64,000 bases of DNA. It comes from Pilasporangium apinafurcum. Lineage: Eukaryota; Oomycota; Peronosporomycetes; Pythiales; Pythiaceae. Under the pieces are notes generated by a model. It was given only the letters and a program-made list of their open reading frames with translations, ran no database searches and was not told the DNA's origin. A program made the position numbers and the translations under genes. Where the stretch lies: contig BCKE01000040.1 in the NCBI GenBank assembly GCA_001600495.1, forward strand, positions 247,644 to 311,643, in the 5' to 3' direction. Below are positions 49,640 through 61,719 of the stretch, piece by piece. The first letter of the stretch is position 1. Every line of letters starts with the position of its first letter.

Positions 49640-52600
49640 ATGGCAGCGGCGTTGCTGCAGTATCAGGCATGCCTGGGCATCATGATGCGGCTGCAGGTGG
49701 AAGATCTGAGCCTGTTGAAGCGGGATTTTGATCGCTTGGGGCGCGGCCTGTCGCTGGAGGAGTTTGTGAGCGTGATGCTAGACCAAGTGAGCTGCTGGGA
49801 CGTCGATACGGTTATTCCGTTCATCGAAGATCTTGTGGAACTATTTGCACAAGTCGACGTGAATGGAGATGGTACAATGGAGTGGGAAGAGTTTACAAGT
49901 GCTATCATAGAGGGCGGCATGGGCAACAACAGCGAAGAAACGGACTGGCGTGACATGCAATACGAGGAAAGCACACGTTTTCTTGATGTCACGAGCAACC
50001 GCCCACCCAAGAGGATCCAGTATATCGCAGAATTCAAGCGACTGTTGTTGCATGATAATACGCGTCCAGTGGTGGAGATCATTGATCCAACGAATCTCGT
50101 TCCTGCTGACGGCGAGGATGGCTTAACCGCTCATGGTGGTACGGGTAGCATTCGGACAAAAGCTCCCGAGCAACAGCCTGATGTTGAAAGTGGCGGCAAC
50201 TCAGGGGCCCTGGGATCACCATCACTCACGCTGGTGAACAAATTCCATCCGCTTTGTTATATCGCAGGGTATCGCCGAGACCAAGACGACGTTCGCTCCG
50301 AGCGGTCGCCTGTGCAGGCACTCAAGTACTTGAACAAACTCGACTTACTGGCGGTCTCTGGTGGAGATTTGAAGCTGACATTCTGGTCAACGACCATCCT
50401 GACAGCAAATAGTACAAGTGCATTGGATATGCCATCGCCACTTGCGGTTGTGCACACCCAGCGGCCCCAGCGCGTGCTCGAATGGAACGCCCCCACACAA
50501 CACTTGTTCTCCATCTCGGCCGATCTCTTAATATCAGTCTGGCTGGTAGTGAGGGAGAAACTTCACGACACTAAGGGCAGATGCGATGTTTCACTTGTAA
50601 CGACGCTCAAGAAACACACCGATTTGCTGCAGGACCTGCTGGTACTCAACTCGGAGATGCTGCTTTCGTGTGGCATGGACAGTAAGATCTACTTGTGGGA
50701 CACGCAGTCATTGCAGGTGAAAGCCGTGCGCCAGGGCCATCGCCGTGGTGTGCGATTGCTGACGAAACTCTCGAATCAGCTATTCCTCAGCTCAGGCTTT
50801 GAATGTGAAGTTTACGGTTGGGATATTTCGGCATTGGCTACAACGCCAGTCTTCAAATTATGGGGTCACAGCGCACCGGTTTGCTGTATTCACTTGATCA
50901 CATCCGCAGCATTTGCTGGCTTACATTCAAGTTCATCCTCCAGCAGCTCTACCCTCGCTGCCAATTCTACGGCAATGGCGGAAGCGATGCTGGCAGATCA
51001 GGTGATCACTGTTGATGACGATGGATGGTTTAAATGGTGGAATCTCGCGAATATCTTGTCGATCGAGAATAATGACTTGGGAAAGAGCAACAACCGTTGT
51101 CTGCAGACGTTCCGTATTGGCAGTGAGAAGTATCCGTGGAAGGCTCATTCCCTAGTTGTGCTCAACAACGGCCAGTTCGTCCTCGCCGCTGGATTACATA
51201 AACTCAAGTTGCTACATCGTGTTCGGCTGAAGCCTAAGGTCTTGGCGTCTTGCGTCGTGCTTTACAACAGCGTCTCGTTCACACTTCTTACGACGACAGA
51301 CCGCGAGATCCGCATTTGGGACGCTGCATCGGGTGCATTGCTTCGCACTTACCGCAACATTACGACCTCGGACATCACGTGCGTGGATTTAGACGCAAGA
51401 CAGCGCAAGATCGTGTTCGGTACACAAAATGGCGAGCTAATCGTGCTGAATTACTTGAATGGCGCCATCTTGAAGCATTGGACACCGCATCAACTGAAGG
51501 TTTCAGTGCTCATCTACTGCAAAGAGGATCAGTGCGTGCTCACAGCTTCTTGGGACCGATCGTTACGGCTCTATGATGACAATGCGGATACCAATGCTCT
51601 CCTGAGGTGTATCACTGACGCTCACGAAGCTGACATCAAATGCTTGGCGTATTGCTATGCGTTGGGTATTTTTGCCAGCGGAAGCACCGACGGCAGCATT
51701 AAGATTTGGGACTATATCTATTTTCTATTGGAGGACACATGCATTGCGAACGCAAGCGACGTGAATGTTTTGGAGTTTGTTGAGCCTTATCCATTGCTTT
51801 TGTCGGGCCACGAGAATGGAATGGTCTGCGTTTGGAATGTTGCGCCAACGGAAGCGAGTGCCTTGCTGTTAAGGTTTCTTCCATTTCAAGTAGCACCATC
51901 ATTTTGTGTCTTGGATAAAAGTAATCCTGCCGAATGCGCGACTTTCACCTCTGGCGATGGTCAAAGTAGTGATAATCTCGCCATCTCGTGTTGCAAGATC
52001 TTTTATGACGAAGAAGGCGGTGAATTAATGGCGAGTGATATTCGAAGAGGTCGTTTCTTGTTGTTTTCGTCGAATGCGCACGGTGACATTGCTGTGTCTG
52101 ACATTTCCCAGCTGATCACACGCACGAATGTCCGCGCATTTCGCGAAGAAAGTTTGGTTCGTGATCGCTCATACAATCCGAGGCGGAGATTTATTCGACA
52201 CGGCAAGAACGCAAAACGTCTAAAGAGCAAGCACCACACGCACCTGCATGGAAGTAGAAATGGAAGCACTAATCAACAACTACATCAAAACATAGAAGTC
52301 TCCGATGTTAAATGCCTAAGAAAATGGCGAGCACACCATGGCAACGTTCGTTATTTGCAGATTGTAGATGACCCACAGGCCATCTTGACTTGTGGTAGTG
52401 ATAAAACCGTCAAGTTTTGGGATTTTACAGGTCAGGCATTGGGAACCTTGGGCAAACGCGGTGGCGGGCAATCGAAAACTGCACAAGCAGATACAACAGA
52501 AAGTGACGAATCGGTTAATACATGGCGCTGGATGATCGATATGGATAGTATAGCCGCAGCGAAGCGAAGACAAGCGGAAGACATTTGGAACTTGATGAAG

Positions 52601-54528
52601 GCCGAAAAAATAAAATCCTTGGCTTGGAAGCGGCAAAACATCCTTGGAGCCAAGCGGCAGCGCCGTCGAGGCATCATGAGTCTCAGAGCCAGTACCAGTG
52701 CCCCAGTGCTTGGTATCAGTCCCGAGCAAATTGATCAATTGGCTAAAATGGACCGAGATGGGATGCCCACTGAGCAGGAAGAACCACAAGCAGACGAGCA
52801 ACGAAAGGTACCGTCTGAGGAAACAAATCGTTTGTTCCAGCAATTACAGGGCAAAGCAACGTGGAAGCAAAGCGATTTCCAGCTGGCACGGGAGGGAGCC
52901 TGGGAAAAAGAGACGAAGAAGCTTCAGCAGCGTATGAAGAAGATTATGAAAACTAAAGCGAACGGTCTCATATCTAGTCATGCTCATAACAACAGCAATA
53001 GTGAACATCCAGAAGGCGATAGCAGCACGAGCACTGACATAGCACTATCGTCCCGTAGCTTGAGCGACCACTATCATGCTGCTGATGAGGATGGAGACCT
53101 GTTGCCCGTACTGGAAAATCGTTCACAGGTGTTGCCGTTCGAGGACAAAGATAACTGGAGCGTGGGAAGCCTCAACCGCGAAAAGCAAATGTATGCACAT
53201 CTTCACCAGGAAAATGTTCGGCGGAATCAAAAACAGTTAGCCTCCAATGGACTACGCCTGCGTAGAACGGAATCTTCTAAGCAAATTGATCTCTCTCCAT
53301 CCGCATTTCTCTTGGAAAAACTCGGCGCAAGCTGTATCATTCAGGAAAACCAGCACATATTACAGCCACTGAAACAGAAAACGAAGAAGGAGGCACTTGG
53401 TGGGCGACAAACCCGTTCCATGTCTGTCTTACCCCTATCCAACAATGCACCAACCACACCTTCAACGAGCCGTAATTATTCATCTGAACGAACTAGCAAT
53501 GGCGAGAGCCAGAAATCCGATGCGGTAGCCAGCTCAGTGGTTCACCATTCTATTCAAGAACTCTTTCAGCATTATGATCAGTTGCTGACCCAGCAGCAAA
53601 AGGAGGAGGAAGATATCAAACGAGCATCACAACTCCTTAGTGAAGAAGTTTCGCTTCCAGACCATGATGATGGAGATTCAACTATTGCATTATCCTCTCA
53701 AGAAGGTGAGCCCACCAAGATTTCGAAACGAAAAATGAGTTTATCCAAAAACACGTTGATACCAGCACAATCAACTGCCAAGAAACCCATCCGTAAAGGC
53801 AGTATTGAGACGTTATTGGAAAAGAAGCAGCGCATTCGCTCTGATGCTGCCATTCTGCGACAAGAGCGATTTGGTCAGTACTCACGTGACGACATCGTGA
53901 ATATCTACCGGACTTTCCATAAGATCGATCAGGACAACAGCGGGTCCATTACGCTGCGTGAATTAATAGACGGAGCAGGAATGTTTGCTGGAACGCACTT
54001 GCAAGACAATATCATGAGCATTTTCAGTAGTATTGACCAAGACAAGAGTGGACACATCGACTTGCCAGAGCTATGTAGGGCAGTCTTTCCAGACGCGTCG
54101 CCGCAAGTGTTACAGGATATTCTGCGCCTCTGTAATTTGTTGGAGAGCGCTGAACGAGCTAAGAAAGCATCGAAGAAGAAACTCACGCGGGAACAAGTGC
54201 GAGAACTGGAAGAACTCTTCAAGGTGAGATTCACGCTTTGCTGTTCTCTAAATACCACTAGACTACATCGCTTACAAATACCCTCATTTTATTGTTTCTG
54301 TCAATACAGCTATATGATGTGGATCGAAATGGAGATATCGACGTGGATGAATTATTTACTGCCTTACGCTACAATGAGAAATATTACGATAGTAGCTACC
54401 GCGATACGACGCAAGTTACTCGAGACGACATCAAGCGCATCATTGCGCGGTTTGATGCTAATACCAATTCAACGCTCGATCTGAATGAATTTATCGAACT
54501 CTTTCGAGATGACGGTATGTTGAAATAA
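49640..54528 (+). CDS. Giant EF-hand and WD40 repeat protein
   Basis: Two exons: 49640-54223 and 54310-54528; 1600 aa. N-terminal EF-hand (DVNGDGTMEWEE, about 74-85), then at least two beta-propellers of WD40 blades (about 220-930), with clear GH...WD-type repeats such as LSCGMDSKIYLWD, TASWDRSLRLYDD, ASGSTDGSIKIWD, and TCGSDKTVKFWD. A charged low-complexity and coiled-coil region follows (930-1400). The C-terminus has four EF-hands in two pairs: DQDNSGSITLRE, DQDKSGHIDLPE, DVDRNGDIDVDE, DANTNSTLDLNE, which have the Ca2+-ligand spacing. Intron 1 splits between pair members and was placed so that FKLYDVDRNG is continuous. Architecture matches EF-hand/WD-repeat proteins such as WDR49-like ciliary proteins. 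Calcium-dependent action in flagella is inferred. Confidence 0.85.
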
Positions 54529-54693
54529 TCTCGAGAAGATCGAAAACCAAGCTTGGCTGCTCAAAGTTTGCTTCTCGTCCTTAAATCCCGCGCTCTCCTT
54601 TGATCAAGCACTCTGGGGGCTATTGTATCTGCTATTCTTTCTGCTACACAGATCAGAAATTGTATCTGCCAACGGGTATAGTTTCATTGACCT

Positions 54694-55193
54694 GTGCTCA
54701 AAGCTAATGGATCAGTTGTTGTTGATATTATCGGAAGCCCAACTATGTTCGCTGCTTCAGCACACTCAGTGATGCTAACATTGGAAGAGGCGTCTCGACA
54801 AAAAAATGTTCACGCAGTCAGGATATGCTCTTGTGTCCAGTGCTTATCGCACTTCTATTGCGGCAATCATAAGGATTCCTTGTGGTATAGTTCCTTGCGA
54901 CTGTGTTCCTTAGAAGCAAAGGCCAACCTGAGTTCATCTCTACTTTCCATGTTACCAACGCGATCAGACCAATGGCTACAAGGATGGGCGAAGATCCATC
55001 ATGCTTCAGCTCCCACTATATGAGATCAGGTGGAGCAACACACATGTACTGCGTGGGCGTAGACTTTACCGCAATTCAAATCCATGATCACTGGTTGTTC
55101 GACGCGTTCAGAATCTACACAACTCCCTATAACAACTCTGATATTGTGCCAAGACACATCGACGAGAAAATAATCGACATCATATTAAAATGA
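54694..55193 (+). pseudogene. Tyrosine recombinase fragment (Crypton/DIRS-like)
   Basis: The frame 54903-55193 ends in SSHYMRSGGATHMYCVGVD, then HDHWLFDAFRIYTT. This matches the C-terminal catalytic part of tyrosine recombinases (H-x-x-R, then the H/W-x-[S]DA-x-x-x-Y[T] box). The R of HYMRSGG and the Y of RIYTT could be the active-site residues. An upstream frame (54694-55023) overlaps it in another phase and holds no clear domain, so the gene is truncated or frameshifted. These recombinases belong to Crypton or DIRS-type transposons, which insert by recombination and are common in oomycetes. It lies just after the giant EF-hand/WD40 gene, 165 bp past its stop. Confidence 0.5.
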
Positions 55194-56013
55194 TAATTGC
55201 GGATCGCGATAGTTGGGGGGCTACAACCTTCTTCCAGTAGAGTTATACAGCTATTAACTTAGTATATATGCGCGCCCCAAGTTAATATGATGTGGAAAGA
55301 GATAGATTCCTGACTCCCGGACAAGATTGTCTGCTTCACATAAACGCTGCCCAACTGCTGAAATAGAGAGTCGATCGACATGGCAAACGAAGTGAATAGG
55401 CGGATGGGCGATGAACAAGAAACAAGACCATCAAATCTTCTTCATCAATTCTGCAATATGGAACCTTCAAACAACCATCGACTCACAGATTCATCGAAAT
55501 ATATGCTGTTGAATGTCTTTTTCATCTAAAGTGTCGATATGTAGTGACCTTTAGCATACGTAAACGAATGGGAAGTACCAAATGCCACACTGATACTTCT
55601 TTCTTCATTGTTATCAATGTGAATCAAAGTCAAAATTCTTCATTGTTATCGATGTCAATCAAAGCCAAAATGCTTGGATGACCATCATGATGATGCATTC
55701 CACACATTTTCACCCTATACTTCAAGTAAAAGATGCATGTACACACCCAACCAAATAACACGCATCACACTCAAAATGTGCCTGTACACCTCTATTGAAT
55801 GACTATAGCGCACTATTTAGTTTTTGATACCAATGCTTTTTTATTTAATATATATTCATTATACCCAATATCTTCGTATCTTTATATGTCCGTCAAACGA
55901 GGTGAAGCTGCTTAGTGCTACATTTGGTTCTTCAACCCTGCCGCATTACAGTTGTCTTCATTCGCTGATTTACCAAGTGAAGCGCAAGCGATCTACCCCA
56001 TTACAACCAGAGA
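55194..56013. other. Intergenic, no gene recognised
   Basis: Between the recombinase remnant and the dihydroxyacetone kinase. A duplicated segment, TTCTTCATTGTTATC-ATGT-AATCAAAG, occurs at about 55599 and 55638. Nothing else is supported; it should include the kinase promoter. Confidence 0.4.
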
Positions 56014-57783
56014 ATGAAGGCAAGACAGTTAGTACGCGATGACCACGCTGCGGCGATCGTGCCAGACATGCTTGAGGGCCTCGTACTCGCACAACCGCAT
56101 CTCGTGCTCGTTCGTGATGAGAAAGTGGTGATGCATCGTGAATACCAAACGATCCGCCAGCAGCAAGTGACGCTGCTCTCCGGTGGCGGTAGTGGTCACG
56201 AACCAGCGCACGCAGGCTACATCGGCGACGGTATGCTCACCGGTGTAATCTGCGGCGGTGTGTTCGCGTCACCATCGACCAAGCAAGTGCTGGCGGCCAT
56301 CCGCTTGGCTGCGGGACCAAAAGGGTGCTTGGTGATCGTCAAGAACTACACCGGCGACCGAATCAACTTTGGATTAGCCATCGAACAAGCAAAAGCCGAA
56401 GGGCTCAAGGTCGATATGGTCGTTGTCGGAGAAGATGTCGCGGTTGTCAACGCGAACGCAGGACGTCGTGGGTTGAGCGGCACGGTATTTGTGCACAAGC
56501 TTGCTGGCGCTGCTGCAAAACAAGGACAAGATCTGGAGTCGATTGTTAACCTTGTAAACGGCATCACATCGAACAGCAAGATCGGCACCATGGGCGTCGC
56601 TATTAAGCCTTGCTCGTTGCCTGGGCAAGAGGATCACTCGCGTGATCTCGGTGAAAAAGAAATGGAAGTTGGTTTGGGGATTCATGGGGAACCTGGGATT
56701 GAGAGACGCGAATTGGAGGATGTACCGACATTGACAGCGATGCTCGTTGACCGCATAGCGAGCAGTGATACCACGGTGGGGCTCAGCCTTTCGTCCGGTA
56801 GCAAATGTGTTCTAATGGTCAACAATTTGGGTGCGACTACGACCATGGAGCTCTTTGTCGTCGCTAAATTTGCAATTGAAGCGCTGAAGGCCCGGGGCAT
56901 CACCGCGGAACGTGTTTTAGTTGGATCTTACATGACTGCGTTAGACATGGGTGGATTTTCACTGTCCCTGTGGAATTCGAACGGTGAAGCGGATCTCTTG
57001 AAGCTCTTTGATGCGCCAACCACTGCCTCGGCATGGAATTACACTGCTTACACACCATCTGCATCGGCCAGTGAGGGGCATTTCGTCCAACCGGAAGCAC
57101 CCAAGGTTGTCGCAACCAAAAAATTTGTACGACCAGCGGAGCTGACGAACAACGGCCTGTTACTCGAAAAATGCATCCAGACGGCATGTGAGAAGCTAAT
57201 CCAGTGCGAACCGGATCTCACGCTCTGGGATTTAAAAGTGGGCGACGGTGATTGCGGTCACACGTTCAAAGCCGCGGCACAAAGCATTTTGGCGGATTTG
57301 AAGACTCATTACCCTCTAAATGACCCTGCCCATACACTGCTTGCGATTGCGGATTCGGTTGGCCGCAGTGCCGGTGGCACATCGGGTGTGCTGTACGTCA
57401 TTTTCTTCACAGCCGGTGCATTAAAGCTCGAGAGTTTCTCTGAAGTGAACGCTGCCGCTTGGGCTGCTAGTTTCCGTGCGGGTATCGCAGCTGTCCAAAA
57501 ATACGGTGGTGCTAGCGAAGGTTCGCGGACAATGTTGGATGCATTACTGCCTGCTGAACGGGCGTTGGGCAATCCACAGAACCAGACGGTCGATTCGTTG
57601 GCCTCAGCAGCTGCACGTGTGGCACAAGAAGGGGCTGAAGCTACCAAGTTAATCCCAACGAAGCAAGCGTTTGGCCGCACGGGATATGTGAGCGAAGAAT
57701 CCGCCTCAGACACTCCCGACCCAGGCGCCAAGGCCGCGGCGTTCTGGATCTCAGCTATCGCAGATGTTGTGAATTCCAGTTGA
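56014..57783 (+). CDS. Dihydroxyacetone kinase, DhaK-DhaL fusion
   Basis: Single exon, 589 aa. ATP-dependent kinase phosphorylating dihydroxyacetone (and possibly glyceraldehyde), removing toxic dihydroxyacetone and feeding glycolysis. DhaK half (1-350): GGGSGHEPAHAGYIGDGML for substrate binding, and GIHGEPG with His224, the residue that forms the covalent hemiaminal with substrate. DhaL half (about 380-589): KVGDGDCGHTFKAAA with the Asp residues coordinating Mg-ATP, GRSAGGTSGVLY, and GGASEGSRTMLDALLPA. Single-chain DhaK-DhaL enzymes that use ATP are typical of eukaryotes, in contrast to bacterial PTS-dependent split subunits. The start MKARQLVRDDHAA fits the family; 589 aa matches the usual length (about 575-590). 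No introns. Confidence 0.95.
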   Translation: MKARQLVRDDHAAAIVPDMLEGLVLAQPHLVLVRDEKVVMHREYQTIRQQQVTLLSGGGSGHEPAHAGYIGDGMLTGVICGGVFASPSTKQVLAAIRLAAGPKGCLVIVKNYTGDRINFGLAIEQAKAEGLKVDMVVVGEDVAVVNANAGRRGLSGTVFVHKLAGAAAKQGQDLESIVNLVNGITSNSKIGTMGVAIKPCSLPGQEDHSRDLGEKEMEVGLGIHGEPGIERRELEDVPTLTAMLVDRIASSDTTVGLSLSSGSKCVLMVNNLGATTTMELFVVAKFAIEALKARGITAERVLVGSYMTALDMGGFSLSLWNSNGEADLLKLFDAPTTASAWNYTAYTPSASASEGHFVQPEAPKVVATKKFVRPAELTNNGLLLEKCIQTACEKLIQCEPDLTLWDLKVGDGDCGHTFKAAAQSILADLKTHYPLNDPAHTLLAIADSVGRSAGGTSGVLYVIFFTAGALKLESFSEVNAAAWAASFRAGIAAVQKYGGASEGSRTMLDALLPAERALGNPQNQTVDSLASAAARVAQEGAEATKLIPTKQAFGRTGYVSEESASDTPDPGAKAAAFWISAIADVVNSS

Positions 57784-58513
57784 AGATGATGTTACATTTG
57801 AGTAATTGATGAGATTGAAGCACGTGAGGAAGGATGTAAAAGTGACTAATGTTTGTATGTGTGGACTGCAATTGTTTGCACGGATGTTGTAGTTCAATAT
57901 GCAAAAGAATGAACAAAAAGTGAGCAATCACTGGGAGTCAAATGACTAGTGTTAATGCATCCATAAGCGCTGTTAATATGTCGATTAATAGCCATGAAAG
58001 TGTACATCTGGTATATGAAGTGAAGAGGTCCATTTGTCATCCTTCAACATCGCCACTGTGTGGTTCTGACGCACCCATTTTCTGAGACGCACAAAATTTA
58101 GTAGCCACTTTTTTTTGAAAACACGATGCAAAAGTGGTCTGGTTCATATTTTTTATTTGCTGTTGTATTTCTCAATCAATTGGTGAGTACCCAATATCAC
58201 TGAGACAAAACGTCGTATTTGGGAAATTTTGGAATCGTCCCTGAATTTTTTTTATTGCGGTGATGTGGGTTCGAAAATGCGTTCGATGTCTGCCGTTATG
58301 AAAAAGAAAAGAAAAAAAAAAAAAACTCCCCATTTCTGAATGTTCCTGCGGGTGTGGGTTTCCTCTTGAGCGTTTTGATCCGCATTATCACCATCCGGTT
58401 CGACCGCGCGGACGACACACGCAACCACAAACACCCGTGCGACTAAATCGACCACAATACACGAACCGAATACATAACCACACACATATATATACACAGG
58501 TGATAAGCCAACA
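57784..58513. other. Intergenic, no gene recognised
   Basis: Holds the kinase 3-prime end and the promoter of the cysteine-rich gene. A run of about 14 A after AAAAGAAA near 58304-58324 and a CACACATATATATACACAGG stretch near 58480 are visible. No other feature. Confidence 0.4.
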
Positions 58514-59820
58514 ATGCGGGCATCACCACAAGAACCACAGAAGCCAAGACCCACCACCATCAACACCAATATGCAGATCATCATGACCATCATGCTTCTT
58601 CTCTCCATCACCACATCAGTAAATGCTCAAACTGACGAAGAGACATTATCGCCATCTCCAACACCACAACTCACACCCACGGACGGATGCTGCGCATCCT
58701 GCATTGGCAAAACCTCCAACATCCCATACACATACGACCCAGTGGTGCACACACAATGTTCGGCGGTGCACGGTATCTGTTGCTATAACTGCGGACAAGA
58801 CAGCGCGACACAGCCGGACGTACTGGATGCCACATTCGGTGATGATGGTGTCACACCTGAGGTGGAAGCAGGTGGGTGGTTCCAGGTCGCGTGGACAAAT
58901 GTGGTGAGGGTCACATATGAATACTACCGCGTAAATCAAAACAAAACAACGACTGTGCGCAATGGCAGTACGGAAGCACGCACGTTGGATGGAAATTTTC
59001 TAATCTGCGCCAAGGCGCAAGGAGCGATTTACATTCGTGGATGGGGGGAAGATTCGTGTCTGTCCGCCACACCAGAATTCAAGATTGCTATTGTTGGGGG
59101 TACTGACGTCGAAAATTGTGGCGCCAAAATCCCCAGTGTAAGTACCGAGGGTAGCTCGTCTACTTCTTCTACGTCTTCGTCTTCGCCATCGACTTCGTCT
59201 TCATCGTTACCATCAGCATCATCAACTTCTTCATTATCGACTGGAGCAGCTACAGCCTCTCAACTGGCGGGAGCATCGATACAGGAAAGTTTAGACTCGT
59301 GTAACCTACAACGAGCGAGTATCGTCATAGCTACTGATGGTAATATGTACTCTAACGATTTTCAGTATGAACAATGGACTATAAAAGTGTTTGTATGCTT
59401 GCTTAGGTACTAAGCAATGTGTATGTGCTGCTGAGTGGAGTGGCCCGCCGGATTGCAGTGGATACCCATGGTGGAAGATCGCGGCTGCTGCTGGAGGTGC
59501 TGTTGCTGCTGCGGTACGTGATTCAAATCAGTTCATATCACTCTGATTATGCTTTAGAACCAAAGGAATTAACCATAACCATCTGAACATGTTTGTAGCT
59601 GTCCATTATCGTGTCTGTACGTGCGTTCATAAACTCTCGGAAGCAGAACAAAGAAAAAGAGAAGGGAAGTCGTCGCAGCCACGGCGACGATCCGATGCTG
59701 GGTGAGGATTCCATCTTTATCGCAGACTTTACACGACGAAATATTTCGGCAAAGAGCGGTAGCTCCAACCATTCCAACCCACCGAATCAAACTGTAGAGA
59801 GGAGGGAATATACGCTTTAA
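58514..59820 (+). CDS. Cysteine-rich type I membrane protein, novel family, copy 1
   Basis: Three exons: 58514-59339, 59407-59513, 59599-59820; 384 aa. Start uncertain: ATG 58571 (residue 20) would put the hydrophobic IMTIMLLLSITTSVNA at the very N-terminus as a signal peptide. Ectodomain: DGCCASC, then YTYDPVVHTQCSAVHGICCYNC, a beta-rich domain ending IYIRGWGEDSC, a long Ser/Thr-rich mucin-like linker, and an EGF-like Cys cluster (SCNLQ...KQCVCAAEWSGPPDCSG). Then a membrane helix (KIAAAAGGAVAAA-LSIIVSVRAF) and a basic cytoplasmic tail (NSRKQNKEKEKGSRR). The tandem paralogue at 60355 shares every part and the intron positions, which supports the exon calls. Not a family I recognise; surface receptor or adhesin is inference. 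Confidence 0.7.
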
Positions 59821-60354
59821 TTTAATGAGAAAAGAATATACAAAAATTAATAAGTACAAGAACAAAGCGGTACGCACTTTGGGACTCATGCAACATTATC
59901 TCTGATGGGCAAAGGCAACCGATCTTAACAACATCCCAAAGCTGCGTGAAACATTTCTATGAACTTGCGACTATCAATAAATTCTGTATAGATGATGTTG
60001 ACGCAAATGCTTATTCAGTCATGCCAATAAAGAAAACTGAGACAACTAGGATCTTGGATTGCTGATACAATGGTAGCCATCAGTAGCGTAATCAGATATT
60101 TGTGCTGTTGAAGTATAGTTTTTTACTTCCCATTCATCATTTTTGTATGGATTTTTCTTGAGAACACTTGAAAAATCAGGCTTCTATCGATGTAATTGAG
60201 CGCAAAAACGTATCCAACTCGTAATTCTTCCTGCGAATAGATCCCTTTCTTTTTTGAGATGGGTTCAAAAACAGCATCATGAACAAAGCCTATTAATGGA
60301 ATACTTTGACATGCTACAACTAGAACTGTCCAAACTGGTGCCATTGTTGCATTC
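59821..60354. other. Intergenic between the cysteine-rich pair
   Basis: 534 bp, no repeat or gene recognised. A minus-strand frame at 60123-60545 overlaps the start of copy 2 and is not called. Confidence 0.35.
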
Positions 60355-61551
60355 TTGGCTAAATTCCAAATAAGATTTTCGTGTGCAATGGCGCGATGGA
60401 TGTTCAATGCAGTAGCGACTACCATTATGATGCTGGCGCCGATTGTAGCAGGTGGCTGCTGTGACGTGTGTCTGAGCCAAACGGATCCAAAGACTACAGT
60501 CATCACGTACGACCCACTCGTGCATTCGCAATGCAGCGCTGCCATTGGAATTTGCTGCTACGGTTGTTCTTTCAGTCATGGCAATCCAGAGTTCCAAAGC
60601 GGTGTGACATTTGACAGCAATGGTACGTCCATCGCTACAGCGGGCAAGTGGATCTCGTTTACATTTACCGGCATCACGCGCGTGACCTACGACTTCTTAC
60701 AGACCAATCAGCTCAAGACGGGATTCGTGAGTAATGAAAGCACTGAAGCAAAGGAGGAAGACGGCGTATTTAGCATTTGCGTAGAGGCAGCTGGGATAAT
60801 TGCCTTTCGCGGATGGGGCGATGACTCGTGCACAGAGGTGACCGTCGAAGAAACCATCAAGGTACGCATTCATCCCAGCAAGTAAATCACAATCCATACA
60901 CACTTAACGCACATGTGGATCCACAGGTTATCGACAGTGACGATGGATCCTCAGTATGTGCGGCTGGGCCGGTCCATATCGGATTCACAAGTAGCAGTGG
61001 ATCCGGATTGAGATCCACATCTACGACACCCACGTCCACGGCGGTACCCGAACCTGCGGGCTCACTAGACGAAAGCGATATAAGCAAGTGCAACCCGACA
61101 CGTGGATCAGTGCTCACACGGAAAGATGGCACGCAGTACTGCGAATGCACAGGCGATTGGCGGAATCCGCCGTACTGTGACAAGTTCTCCTATACACGAC
61201 TGTTGCTGACGATTGGTGGGGGTGTCGCCACTGTGGTAAGGAATTTCTAGAATGATTTCATATGTGTGGATGTAGTCGTGACTGAGATGTGTTGGGTGGA
61301 CGCGTGTGGATCAGTTATCAATTGTGTTTTCGATCCGCGCGTACTTAAAGAGCCGCAAGGCCGCTACGGCCGAACGTATCAACGGTACCAACGACGATAT
61401 CGATCAATTGTCTGATAGTGAGGAAACGATTCGCATTGAACGGCAATCATCTACGACTTCAATATCACAGTCTCCGTTTGAAAGCATCGAGTGCACACCC
61501 AAAACAACACAATCTGCGAATATCAAGTCTTCACGAGAGACGACTTTATAG
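60355..61551 (+). CDS. Cysteine-rich type I membrane protein, novel family, copy 2
   Basis: Three exons: 60355-60861, 60927-61235, 61315-61551; 350 aa (339 from ATG 60388). Signal region WMFNAVATTIMMLAPIVAG, then GGCCDVC and YDPLVHSQCSAAIGICCYGC, matching copy 1 almost residue for residue in the Cys framework. A beta-rich domain follows, ending IIAFRGWGDDSC, then a shorter Ser/Thr/Pro linker. The EGF-like cluster is complete here: CNPTRG...DGTQYCECTGDWRNPPYC. Membrane helix LLLTIGGGVATV-LSIVFSIRAY, then the tail YLKSRKAATAER, Ser/Thr-rich to the end. The last two intron positions match copy 1, including the split of the helix at ATV-LSIV. The first intron differs: copy 2 splits between the RGWG domain and the linker. 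Confidence 0.7.
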
Positions 61552-61719
61552 GAATAGTCAAAAAGTAGTAAGTAAACAATACACAGTCATGATTTATACA
61601 GGAGAAAATACCAAGACTAAGGAGAATTTACATACCCACTGCCAACTCAACGCCTACTCCAAATTGCCCATAAACACGGCAAACGACAAATACAATAACT
61701 CATTTGGTATATGCTTTTG

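Noticed and set aside
60123-60545. 140-codon minus-strand frame
   Set aside because: It overlaps the start of the second cysteine-rich gene antisense and has no conserved motif.
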